From assembly GCA_903861305.1 (NCBI GenBank), contig CAIOTT010000029.1, positions 1 to 41,371 on the forward strand: a DNA stretch of 41,371 nucleotides, given 5' to 3'. A program made the position numbers and the translations under genes. The stretch is from Candidatus Omnitrophota bacterium. GTDB lineage: Bacteria > Omnitrophota > Gorgyraeia > Zapsychrales > Fredricksoniimonadaceae. This document shows positions 20,753 to 29,544 of the stretch, one piece after another. Position 1 is the first letter of the stretch; every line of letters begins with the position of its first letter. The notes under the pieces were generated by a model. The model did not search any database. It worked only from the letters and a program-made list of their open reading frames with translations, and was not told where the DNA came from.

Positions 20753-22687
20753 TCACATTGTCCTGCGTAACAACTTGCGCCCTTTTGCCTCCCGGCACGT
20801 GACCCCTTTGGCATCGAACAATTCAAGGATCGGTACCGCTACATTACGCGTCAAGCCCGTCGCGGTGCGAAAATCCGCCAACTCAACGATGTTCTTTTCC
20901 TTAAATAAATCCAGCAGCACGGCAAGGAATTTCTGAACAGCCGTTGTCGCGAGGAGGTAGTGGTCTACGACAGTTACTGCCCCCTCTTCAGATAACAAGC
21001 GTGTCAAAAGCTGCATCTCCTTGTCCGTCGCGCTCAACTGAGCCTGGAGAACGGCCTGCGCCAGCGCCGCGTTCCCGGCCTGCGCCACAGACTTCATCAA
21101 CTGATCCTTCATTCCCTGAAGCTTAGCGCTGATATCCGGCGTAAAATCGCTCAGCCTGTAAACAGCCTTGTTGAGTAAGATGCGCAGGCTATTCGCGAAA
21201 AGCCCCTTTAACCCCTCCTGACACGCCTCCTCCAGTCCCAACGCGGCACACACCTGGGCACCCGGCATGCCCGCAGCTGTTTTATTCTCCTTGTGGAACC
21301 TGGCCAGGATTCCCGCTAGCTTTTCTTCCAGTTCAGGCTTGCGGTCATTGACGATCCAGTGAGCAGGCCCCAGCGGCGTCAGGACCCCTGATCTGACTTG
21401 AGCCGCCAGATGTGTTGTTATCTCTTCACCCGCATTCTGAACAAGCCACGGAAGATCCGTCGCGCTGATAACCACATAACAACCCGCGGACAATTCGCTC
21501 AGGAACGGATCATGGTCCGCGACGGCCTTCCGGGCTTTTTCCAGGCGATCGGACGTAAGGTACAACTTTTTGCGGCGAGGATCGATATGCCGCGTCAAAA
21601 CACTCCCGCCCCCAAGCGTGACGGACGGTGACAAGGAACGCAAAAGGAACCTGTCTCCGGCCGCAACAACCATGGGAAGGGCCGACTCGACCTGCATGAA
21701 CCCATTTTCACCCGGCGCCAGGGAGTTTTTCCCGATCAATAATCCCCACACCACGCGTGTGAATGTGCCGCAACAAAAACGCATTTCCTGGCGGCGCTTG
21801 ATAACGCACGTGTCATGCACGTTCTCAACAGATAAAACAGCAGAAGATGTTGCCTGATAAATTCCCGGCGCGGCAAGAGTCATCCCTCGCTGGACATCCG
21901 TTGCCTTGATATCCCTGATCGTGACAGCACAACAGGTGTGCGCCTGCGCGCTCTTCGACTCATAGCTGTATTTTTGAACGGACCGGCACGCGGTGCGCTG
22001 CGGACCGGGGAACAATTCCAGCCGCTCGCCAACGCAACACTGCCCGCTCGAGGGGATACCGGCAATGACCGTGCCGACCCCTGGCGGCGAGAATGCCCGC
22101 TCGACATGCATGCGAAAGGCTCGCGACGGGAGCACATCCTGCTGGACAAGATGCACCAGGCGCTCAATGGCCTGTTTTACCTCGGCCAGGCCATCCTTTG
22201 TCTTATTAGACATTAAAATGACCGGCGCTCCCGCAAACCCGTTGCTGTCCAGGAACGATACGACAGCCGCCCTTACTTCCTGTTGCCGCGCTGCCGTGAC
22301 AAGATCGATCTTGGTAATGACCGCCAGCACCCGAGGCGTGCCCAACAGGCTGACGATCTTCAAATGCTCAACAGTTTGAGGCATAATGCCATCATCAGCG
22401 GCAATGACCAGGACAAGGACATCGATCGACGACGCCCCGGCCACCATGTTCCTGATAAAATCTTCATGCCCGGGAACGTCGATGATACCGACCATGCGGG
22501 AGCTGGCAAGCTGCAGCGGCGCAAACCCCAGGTCAATGCTCATCCCCCGCTTTTTCTCCTCAGGCAAATGGTCCGTATCGCACCCCGTTAAAAGCTTGAC
22601 CAGAGCTGTTTTCCCATGATCAACATGCCCGGCTGTGCCGACCATGACAGGGACGATCTGAAGTTCCAATGCCGCCGCTATGCTCAT
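20753..22687 (-). CDS. selB: Selenocysteine-specific elongation factor SelB
   Basis: GTAGHVDHGKTALVKLLTGCDTDHLPEEKKRGMSIDLGFA, IDVPGHEDFIRNM, C-terminal winged-helix-like region; adjacent to selA and tRNA-Sec. Confidence 0.95.
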   Translation of the reverse strand: MSIAAALELQIVPVMVGTAGHVDHGKTALVKLLTGCDTDHLPEEKKRGMSIDLGFAPLQLASSRMVGIIDVPGHEDFIRNMVAGASSIDVLVLVIAADDGIMPQTVEHLKIVSLLGTPRVLAVITKIDLVTAARQQEVRAAVVSFLDSNGFAGAPVILMSNKTKDGLAEVKQAIERLVHLVQQDVLPSRAFRMHVERAFSPPGVGTVIAGIPSSGQCCVGERLELFPGPQRTACRSVQKYSYESKSAQAHTCCAVTIRDIKATDVQRGMTLAAPGIYQATSSAVLSVENVHDTCVIKRRQEMRFCCGTFTRVVWGLLIGKNSLAPGENGFMQVESALPMVVAAGDRFLLRSLSPSVTLGGGSVLTRHIDPRRKKLYLTSDRLEKARKAVADHDPFLSELSAGCYVVISATDLPWLVQNAGEEITTHLAAQVRSGVLTPLGPAHWIVNDRKPELEEKLAGILARFHKENKTAAGMPGAQVCAALGLEEACQEGLKGLFANSLRILLNKAVYRLSDFTPDISAKLQGMKDQLMKSVAQAGNAALAQAVLQAQLSATDKEMQLLTRLLSEEGAVTVVDHYLLATTAVQKFLAVLLDLFKEKNIVELADFRTATGLTRNVAVPILELFDAKGVTCREAKGRKLLRRTM

Positions 22688-24087
22688 GAAGACATATCTC
22701 GATGAAGGCGTTGGATGCCCTGCGCAATGAGCGCCTCTTCTCCCTTGAACAGCGTGCGCATGTCAAAATGCAGCGCATCATCGTTAACGCGGCAGAATAT
22801 GGACGGCATGCCCAGGCGCAGGCGTTCTGCGAGATCAGCGATGCTGATCTTTGCAGATAAAGGTTCATCCAGACGCACGCGTACCACGCGTGTCGGAATA
22901 CCCTCATCCGGCAAAGAGCCGCTGCCAACATAGGAAACATCATCCGTGACCGCAACGGCCAGGCCTTCAAGCCCGCAGATCGATTGAAGGATCACATGGG
23001 CGCGCGCTTCAAGTTCTCCGACCTGGATGCCCAGCATCTGGTAGAACGGCAATGCAGCCCTGTAAGTGCCATTCACAAAATGAACAAGCGTGGCTTCCAG
23101 CGCAGCGATCGTAAGTTTGTCGACCCGAAACATCCTGGCAAAAGGGTTCTTCCTGATCCGTTCAATGATCTCTTTCTTGCCGCAGACGATGCCCGCCTGC
23201 GGTCCGCAGATGAGCTTGTCAGCGCTAAAACAGACAACGTCAGTCCCGGCCGCGATCGAATCTGACACGAGGGGCTCATCAGCGACACCAAATCCTGAAA
23301 GCGGCACAAGGGCCCCGCTGCCAATATCATCGATCACAGGCAGGCCCGCCTTGCGCCCCAGTCCGCATAACGCGGTGATATCGGGGACACCCGTGAACCC
23401 GCGCACGCGATAATTTGAGGTATGCACATGGATCAAGGCGCCGGTTTGCTCGTTGATCGCCCGTTCGTAATCATGCAGATGTGTCCGGTTGGTCGTCCCC
23501 ACCTCCTGCATGATGACCGAACTCCTGGCCATCACATCCGGCAAACGGAATTCTCCGCCAATCTCGATCAATTGCCCGCGGCTAATGACCACCTGTTTAC
23601 CTTCCGCCAGAGTGTTAAGGACAAGCATGGTTGCGGCCGCATTGTTATTAACAACAGTCGCGGCTTCGCAGCCTGTCAATTCGATCAGCATCCGTTCGAT
23701 CTTTTCTTCACGCAATGAACGTTTTCCAGAAGCTAATCCGGTCTGCAAGATGGAATACTTACCCATCCCCGCCAAAGCATCCAGCGCTTCCTGGCACAGG
23801 GGTGAGCGGCCAAGCCCGGTATGGAGCAGAATCCCCGCCGCATTAATGGCATAGCGCCCCTCAGGGAAAACAAGCCGGGCAAGGCGGTCATGCAACGCGG
23901 CGCAGATGCCCCGCTTCTCAGGTAAAGCATCGGCCGCCCCGCTACGGACCTTTATGCGCAATCCATCCAACAAGGTGCGCAATTCCATCTTGACGAGAGG
24001 TGCGCCGAAGGTGGCGCACAAAGCCTGCATTTCCGGCCAGCCCAGCATTTCCGAGACCGACGGGATCAGTTTCAGGACTTCTGAAAA
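22684..24087 (-). CDS. selA: L-seryl-tRNA(Sec) selenium transferase SelA (N-terminus uncertain; open frame runs to 24204 through tRNA-Sec)
   Basis: GRSPLCQEALDAL, NNNAAATMLVLNTLAEGKQVVISRGQLIEIGGEFRLPDVM, VCFSADKLICGPQAGIVCGKKE. Confidence 0.93.
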   Translation of the reverse strand, partial: FSEVLKLIPSVSEMLGWPEMQALCATFGAPLVKMELRTLLDGLRIKVRSGAADALPEKRGICAALHDRLARLVFPEGRYAINAAGILLHTGLGRSPLCQEALDALAGMGKYSILQTGLASGKRSLREEKIERMLIELTGCEAATVVNNNAAATMLVLNTLAEGKQVVISRGQLIEIGGEFRLPDVMARSSVIMQEVGTTNRTHLHDYERAINEQTGALIHVHTSNYRVRGFTGVPDITALCGLGRKAGLPVIDDIGSGALVPLSGFGVADEPLVSDSIAAGTDVVCFSADKLICGPQAGIVCGKKEIIERIRKNPFARMFRVDKLTIAALEATLVHFVNGTYRAALPFYQMLGIQVGELEARAHVILQSICGLEGLAVAVTDDVSYVGSGSLPDEGIPTRVVRVRLDEPLSAKISIADLAERLRLGMPSIFCRVNDDALHFDMRTLFKGEEALIAQGIQRLHRDMSS

Positions 24088-24182
24088 TGGCGGAGGTGTA
24101 TGGGAATCGAACCCACCAGGGACTTTATCAGCCCCTCGACAGTTTTGAAGACTGCGAGCATCACCAGACACTGAACACCTCC
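24088..24182 (-). tRNA. selC: tRNA-Sec (anticodon TCA)
   Basis: GGAGGTGT/ACACCTCC 8-bp acceptor stem, GCAGTCTTCAAAACTG anticodon arm, long variable arm, GGTTCGATTCC T-loop, encoded GCCA 3' end. Confidence 0.95.
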
Positions 24183-24210
24183 ACGAAGGATTGATTCCGA
24201 ACAATTAAGA

Positions 24211-24738
24211 TCACAGACCAACCGAATAATTCACGCCGTTGCGTTTATACCTGACCGAATACGCTCCCATTTCCGCGCCACGCCCGATGGCGCGCAGATT
24301 GGTCGTTCACTTGCCGTTTATTCGATTGATCAGGTCCCCTGGCTGTATGCCAGCCCGCTCGGCGGCAGAACCTGGCTCTACCGATACCACGGTGCCCCGG
24401 CCCTCCAGGACAACCCCCATGGCCAGCTTTATCGTGCCTGACTGCAATGCCACAGGCTGCAAGGGGATTACTGACGACGCCATGGGGCATCCTGGCGCTG
24501 CTGGATACATCAAACAATTATTTTGCGGCATCATTTGCGGCGCGTATCCGGGTTGCGCAGGGTACATGCCTGACGGATTACAACCCCGCCCTTGAAGGCA
24601 CATGGCGTTCGCCGAAGCATTGGCCTGCATCCCGGGACCTTTCCTGCTGAAAAAAAGCGCGAACAGGACCAGCATGCCCACAACCACAAAGATCGCTGTC
24701 GTTCGATAACGTTCCAAATGTTCAATAAATACGTGCAT
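24211..24738 (-). CDS. Putative Sec-containing, membrane-anchored PDZ protein (UGA at 24307-24309 read through)
   Basis: ORF track stops at 24307 after ...GDLINRINGK; in-frame continuation TTNLRAIGRGAEMGAYSVRYKRNGVNYSVGL completes the PDZ fold before the next stop (24211-24213). Confidence 0.7.
24274..24294 (-). promoter_or_regulatory. Candidate bacterial SECIS hairpin
   Basis: CGCGCC-AUCGGGCGU-GGCGCG, stem base 12 nt downstream of the in-frame UGA; apical loop contains GGG. Confidence 0.55.
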
Positions 24739-24747
24739 GACGCCTCC

Positions 24748-25215
24748 TCATCGTGTAAAAGACTTTGAAAACCCGGTCGGCCCGGTCGTTGGCATTAACT
24801 GATTGGTGCTATATTTAAAAAGCGCTTCCTGCACACTGTTGGCCAGCCCGGCGTAGACCTTGACCCCCCGGCGCGTCAAATGCTCGAACGGTTCCGGGCC
24901 CACATTCTTGCCGATGACAATGCCCGCCCTTTCCCTGACGATCAGGTGCGCGACATGCAACCCCACCTCATGCGTCCCGTTAACAAAATTGTTAACGACA
25001 TATTTGATCGTATTATGCTTCAGGTCATAAATAATGAAATACGGCGCCCTGGCGAAGACGGGAGAGACCGGCGACGCCAACGAAGCCTGGTCTGCCGGAA
25101 CGGCAACAATATACGGCGAGACATGCGGCTTGAACGAAAGCAGCATGACGGGGCTAAAGAGGATCACCACAATGGGGATCGCCAGGTGATACCAGCTTAC
25201 TTTTATGGTAGCCAT
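24748..25215 (-). CDS. Membrane-anchored NifX/NafY-like (dinitrogenase Fe-Mo cofactor family) domain protein
   Basis: N-terminal TM; APYFIIYDLKHNTIKYVVN...HLIVRERAGIVIGKNVGPEPFEHLTRRGVKVYAG. Confidence 0.75.
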   Translation of the reverse strand: MATIKVSWYHLAIPIVVILFSPVMLLSFKPHVSPYIVAVPADQASLASPVSPVFARAPYFIIYDLKHNTIKYVVNNFVNGTHEVGLHVAHLIVRERAGIVIGKNVGPEPFEHLTRRGVKVYAGLANSVQEALFKYSTNQLMPTTGPTGFSKSFTR

Positions 25216-26078
25216 CAGATATCCTTATCCCTGGTTTTACCCGCATGGCCCGAGCCTATCGGTATCGCGCTCACCAGTTTGACGTGTTTGCAATCCGTGC
25301 ATTCAAGGCACCTGATGCAATCTTTCATATTGGGATCCTCATGGACCTTCATCCCTTCAGGACATTTCTTCTGGCAGGCATTGCACCCGGTGCACCCGTC
25401 ACCTACCTCCAGCTTCATGATGCTGACCTTGTTAAAGAATGACCAAAAGAGTCCCATGGGGCATATGTACTGGCAGAATGGCCGCTTCGATACCACGAAA
25501 AGCCAAAGGACCACCGCCAGGATGACGAGTTTGAGGGCGAACATCCAGCCCACAGCGCCAGGTTCGATCGTCAACGTCCCCGTTGAGGGATTGATCGGGT
25601 TCCATAATACCCAGGGTATCCCCGCCACGACTGTTCCGACCGGACATAACTTCGAGAACCAGTGCTCTGTTGTCATAAAGGGCAGGATAATGATAAAAAC
25701 GATCAACAAGAACCATGGCAGCATCCCCCAGAATCGCGGGATCTCTATCTTGACCGTCTTGATCTTGTAGACGAACTCCTGAAAAAGCCCCACCGGGCAA
25801 ACCCACCCGCAGACCATACGCCCCACCAGAAGCCCGACGATCATGAGGTGCCCGACCAGAAAAAACGGGAACTGGTGTATCGCGGAATAATGCTGCATCA
25901 CTCCCAACGGGCAAGCGAACCCGGCGGTGGGACAGGAGTGACAATAGAGGAACGGCAGGCAAACACTTTTGAACAACCCCTGGTATATCTGGTTCGACGC
26001 GAACACATTCACGTAAATGTTCGTCATGATCACGCCAAACATCTGTGTCGCCCGTCGGAAAGGATGCAATAAATTCAT
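25215..26078 (-). CDS. NapH-like membrane polyferredoxin
   Basis: CHSCPTAGFACPLGVMQH, CGWVCPVGLFQE, CQYICPMG, two CxxCxxCxxxCP-type 4Fe-4S motifs near the C-terminus. Confidence 0.85.
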   Translation of the reverse strand: MNLLHPFRRATQMFGVIMTNIYVNVFASNQIYQGLFKSVCLPFLYCHSCPTAGFACPLGVMQHYSAIHQFPFFLVGHLMIVGLLVGRMVCGWVCPVGLFQEFVYKIKTVKIEIPRFWGMLPWFLLIVFIIILPFMTTEHWFSKLCPVGTVVAGIPWVLWNPINPSTGTLTIEPGAVGWMFALKLVILAVVLWLFVVSKRPFCQYICPMGLFWSFFNKVSIMKLEVGDGCTGCNACQKKCPEGMKVHEDPNMKDCIRCLECTDCKHVKLVSAIPIGSGHAGKTRDKDI

Positions 26079-26177
26079 GGCTGATTCTTTTTGTTATTAT
26101 CCTGCGCCTTCAAATTGTTTAGACCCTGATCAAAACACACGGTTTTGGCCGGATCACTGGATCCCGATGCAGGACAG

Positions 26178-26330
26178 TCAGAGCGTGGATGACGTCTGAT
26201 AATCTTCAAAAGGATTCCCCAGCCAGATACCAATGGCCGTAAGGATAACGGCAACAGCAAGGACCCCCCAGAAAACCCTTTTGTCATCGGCCCTGACGGC
26301 AAGTGGCAACGTTTTTGATTTCTCGACCAT
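26178..26330 (-). CDS. Small (50 aa) single-TM protein MVEKSKTLPLAVRADDKRVFWGVLAVAVILTAIGIWLGNPFEDYQTSSTL
   Basis: GGAGGG-N4-ATG RBS and TM segment. Preferred over the overlapping track ORF 26075..26302. Confidence 0.6.
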   Translation of the reverse strand: MVEKSKTLPLAVRADDKRVFWGVLAVAVILTAIGIWLGNPFEDYQTSSTL

Positions 26331-26383
26331 ATATCCCTCCGGAACTCTTTAAGATAAATATTTCCCGCATCACTTCATTTTTT

Positions 26384-26402
26384 CCAGTGCCGCCGGCACC
26401 GG
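26384..26402. repeat. Copy 2 of 19-nt palindromic element CCAGTGCCGCCGGCACCGG
   Basis: Identical to 19761..19779. Confidence 0.8.
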
Positions 26403-26419
26403 ATCACAGGTTAGACCGC

Positions 26420-27337
26420 TCAGGCGGCCGGCAAAAGAAAGCGGTCATTCGGAAAACCGACGGCCATTCCGCCGCCGGAACTTCCGTTCAGATCAGGGAT
26501 CCCGCTGTTCTTCAACAGGGCCAGCGCCCGGTTGATCGGTATCGCAAAACTGATGCCGGTGAATTTACCGTCGGGATTGTATATGGCTGTATTGATGCCG
26601 ATGATCTCGCCGTTGATATTTGCCAGCGGCCCGCCGCTTGAACCCGGATACGTATAAGACTCTGTGCGGATCATGTTGTTATAGCTCCGGCCTCCGGTCG
26701 AAAATGACTGATCGCGGTCCGCCACCATGCCGGTCGTAAATACGTTGCCGGACCCGAACGCGTTGCCCATGGCAAAGACCATGTCGCCGGGATTAACGGT
26801 ATCTGAATTCCCCAGATCCGCCGACGGTAGGACAGTCTTTGTACTCACCTTGAGTAAAGCCAGGTCATTCGCCGGATCAGCCATGATAATGGCGGCGGGA
26901 TAGGTAGCTTCCGTATTCGCTTGTGTGTATACTGTTACCTGGATTTCAACAGCGTTACCTACCACGTGATAATTCGTCAGCATGTACTGATCACCAATAA
27001 TAACGCCGGACCCATGCACCTGTTCCGGTGCTCCGTTGATGATCATGCCCCCGGTGATCCTCGCGCATACGTGATTCATTCCGTGCGCGATATTGTTGTA
27101 CGTACGTTCCAGGGCCGATGCTGATAACGGCGGCGGCGCATCGGGCGGTGCCGGCGGTTTATAACCGATCCAGTGCTCTGCCATTTCCACCTGGAACATC
27201 CCGTAACCCATATTAAAATTCGCGATCACGGCCACAGGGATAATTATCGCGGTGAGAAAAATGACCCACGTCGTCAAGGCCACATGGCTGTCGATCGTCA
27301 ACCAGGTTGTTTTCTGCTGATGGACAGAGTGTGTCAT
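26420..27337 (-). CDS. Membrane-anchored trypsin-like (DegP/MamE-like) serine protease, no PDZ
   Basis: N-terminal TM; TNYHVV, ADPANDLALLKV, YPGSSGGPLANINGEIIGINTAI: intact His/Asp/Ser triad motifs. Confidence 0.85.
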   Translation of the reverse strand: MTHSVHQQKTTWLTIDSHVALTTWVIFLTAIIIPVAVIANFNMGYGMFQVEMAEHWIGYKPPAPPDAPPPLSASALERTYNNIAHGMNHVCARITGGMIINGAPEQVHGSGVIIGDQYMLTNYHVVGNAVEIQVTVYTQANTEATYPAAIIMADPANDLALLKVSTKTVLPSADLGNSDTVNPGDMVFAMGNAFGSGNVFTTGMVADRDQSFSTGGRSYNNMIRTESYTYPGSSGGPLANINGEIIGINTAIYNPDGKFTGISFAIPINRALALLKNSGIPDLNGSSGGGMAVGFPNDRFLLPAA

Positions 27338-28155
27338 TTACCTACCCCCAATAAACAGTGGTCCAGACCGGCATTGACTTTAGATTTTTGTCCTGCCGCG
27401 ATCAGGGCCGCACCAAAAGCCGCGGTCATCTGCGGGTCCCGGGCGATCTCAACAGGGCACTTCAGCTCCTTCTCCAGGGCCAGGCTCATCCCCGGAATAA
27501 GCGCCACGCCTCCGGCAAACACAACAGGCCCTTCGATCTTCCCGCCGACCATTGACAAGATACGTTTCGCGATGGAATTCTGGACACCGGCAACAATATT
27601 GGCCGGCGAGGCCTCTGAGGCCAGGAGCCCCACGATCTCGGTCTCCGCGAATACAACACACATGCTGCTGATGACCGCCGGATGTTCCGCCATCCGGGTG
27701 ATCTGACCAAGGTCTTGTAATTTCATTTCCAGACGATCAGCGACGATCTCGAGGAACCTCCCGGTCCCTGCCGCGCAACGGTCGTTCATTGCGAAATCAT
27801 GCACGATCCCCTGCTGGTCAAGACGGATCACTTTGCTGTCTTCACCTCCGATATCAATGACCATGCGCACATGGGGCACCTGGTGCCTGACACCATACGC
27901 CTGGCAAGTGATCTCCGTCACTGTCGTATCCGCCCAATCCAAAGCATTCCTGCCATAACCTGTCGCCACAACCCTGGCTATATCATTCCTTTGAAGGCGG
28001 GCCTCACGCAGGACAGACTGGAACAATTCCTCTGCCAGGACCGCCTGGCGTACGCCCTGCGCGCAGAGCCCTGACGCCACAACACGCCTGTCAGCATCAT
28101 GGATCAGGACAACCTTGATCGTGCGGGAACCCGCATCAACTCCGGCGTAGAACAT
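27334..28155 (-). CDS. 2-hydroxyacyl-CoA dehydratase activator-type ATPase (HgdC/BcrAD family)
   Basis: GVDAGSRTIKVVLI, IDIGGEDSKVIRLD, FAMNDRCAAGTGRFLE, FAGGVALIPGM. Confidence 0.93.
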   Translation of the reverse strand: MFYAGVDAGSRTIKVVLIHDADRRVVASGLCAQGVRQAVLAEELFQSVLREARLQRNDIARVVATGYGRNALDWADTTVTEITCQAYGVRHQVPHVRMVIDIGGEDSKVIRLDQQGIVHDFAMNDRCAAGTGRFLEIVADRLEMKLQDLGQITRMAEHPAVISSMCVVFAETEIVGLLASEASPANIVAGVQNSIAKRILSMVGGKIEGPVVFAGGVALIPGMSLALEKELKCPVEIARDPQMTAAFGAALIAAGQKSKVNAGLDHCLLGVGK

Positions 28156-28158
28156 AGG

Positions 28159-29544
28159 TTACTTCCTCTTTCTTTGCCCCTTGGCGATCTCTATCAAAGC
28201 GCTTAATCTCGTCCGCAAGGATGCCTGGAACGTATCGCTCACCGGCGGCACCTCGATCTCGACAACAGGAATATCAAAAATTGAGCGTATCGTTTCTTTA
28301 ATGACCACGCCCTCCAACGCACAATGGCTGGCTCCAGGGATCCTGGAAATAATGACCGCCTCTGACCCGAATCTTTTAATATCAGCGCAGATCCGCCGTG
28401 CCCTGTCCTGGGCCGCCCCTGCCATTGGATCCGCCAATGCCATGCGGGCCAGCGCCTCACGCGGCGGGATATGCGTCGGTATTTGATCAAGCGCATGGGT
28501 GAAAAGGTATTCCGTGCCGCAGATCCTTCCGCCGCATTCCTCGAGCATATTCATGACCCGCAGGTCCGCCACCGGATTGATCCAGAAAACACGGACACTG
28601 TCAGGGCCAAGGTAGCCAACACCCGCGGCAACCCGCTGTTGCACCAGTTCAAGCAATCCTGAAAGCACCACCAACACTTCATCCCTGTCTGAGCAAAAAT
28701 GGATCGCCATCATCTCCGCCACCAGCAATTCAAGCGCAGGTAAAGGCGCAATATCTGCTGTAAATATCGTGAGGCGCAATTCAGCCAAACACGCGCGGAC
28801 CTTGTTGGCTTCAGAAATGCCATGGACGATCATGTCATCTGTCACAGACGCGCCGACCGTATCGGCCATGACCCTTATGATCCGCGTCATTTCATCTTTA
28901 ACAAAATCTATCTGATCCTTCGCAGCGCAGGCCCCGCCAGGCAGCTCAATGCCCGTCTCATCATGTCCCAATGCCCGCCGGTGCGGCAATTCCCACCAGA
29001 GGATCGGATTCCCCAGGCCCTCAACCCGTTGCGCGATCGCGGAAAAATCATCGCACGTAGCGCCAACACTGCAGATCAGCATATCCGGTGCCGGGAAATG
29101 ATCTCCGGTGACAAACGCCGCCAGCATGGCGCGCACCGGACAGAATGTTCCGTCAACACCAAGCTGGTCCGCAACCTCCAAAAGCCGGTCATTTTCATCC
29201 ATGAGGCATGGTATCCACCAGGCCCCGTCAGGATAGAACGCCACAAGACCCGGGTGCGCGTAGACCATGACCGGCAGGGTGCCAAGGTCTTTCATGGTAC
29301 CGATCAACTTCTTTCCCGCTGATCTTGCCTCACGCAAACGCTCTTCTTCTGTTAATAAAAAGTTCCACAAATTCATGGCAACGGCTGAATTATCGAACTT
29401 CAAACGTTCGATGCCCTTGTTCCCGTCCTTGACATGACGGCTCAAACGTCCCCCATACCGCGGCGCCTGCCCGCCATAAGAAAGCCACTGGCCATACGCC
29501 GCGTCGCACTCCTCCAGCGTTATCTGCTGCAGACGGTCCATCAA
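28159..29544 (-). CDS. 2-hydroxyacyl-CoA dehydratase-family (HgdA/HgdB-like) protein
   Basis: HgdB-like fold motifs: MLICSVGATCDDFSAI, GSEAVIISRIPGASHCALEGVVIKETIRSIFDIPVVEIEVPP. Confidence 0.75.
   Translation of the reverse strand: MMDRLQQITLEECDAAYGQWLSYGGQAPRYGGRLSRHVKDGNKGIERLKFDNSAVAMNLWNFLLTEEERLREARSAGKKLIGTMKDLGTLPVMVYAHPGLVAFYPDGAWWIPCLMDENDRLLEVADQLGVDGTFCPVRAMLAAFVTGDHFPAPDMLICSVGATCDDFSAIAQRVEGLGNPILWWELPHRRALGHDETGIELPGGACAAKDQIDFVKDEMTRIIRVMADTVGASVTDDMIVHGISEANKVRACLAELRLTIFTADIAPLPALELLVAEMMAIHFCSDRDEVLVVLSGLLELVQQRVAAGVGYLGPDSVRVFWINPVADLRVMNMLEECGGRICGTEYLFTHALDQIPTHIPPREALARMALADPMAGAAQDRARRICADIKRFGSEAVIISRIPGASHCALEGVVIKETIRSIFDIPVVEIEVPPVSDTFQASLRTRLSALIEIAKGQRKRK

Noticed and set aside
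26079-26180. Reading the small TM gene 26178..26330 through three successive in-frame UGAs (LSCIGIQ-U-SGQNRVF-U-SGSKQFEGAG) as a multi-Sec protein
   Set aside because: No recognisable domain in the tail, and the DNA (CGTCATCCACGCTC...ATCGGGATCCAGTGATCCGG) looks like a common decayed intergenic repeat type; three UGAs in ~30 codons is not remarkable by chance.
26075-26302. Track ORF 26075..26302 as the gene upstream of the NapH-like gene
   Set aside because: It has an ATGA overlap with the next gene, but no convincing TM/protein character; the overlapping frame 26178..26330 has a better RBS and a clear TM helix.
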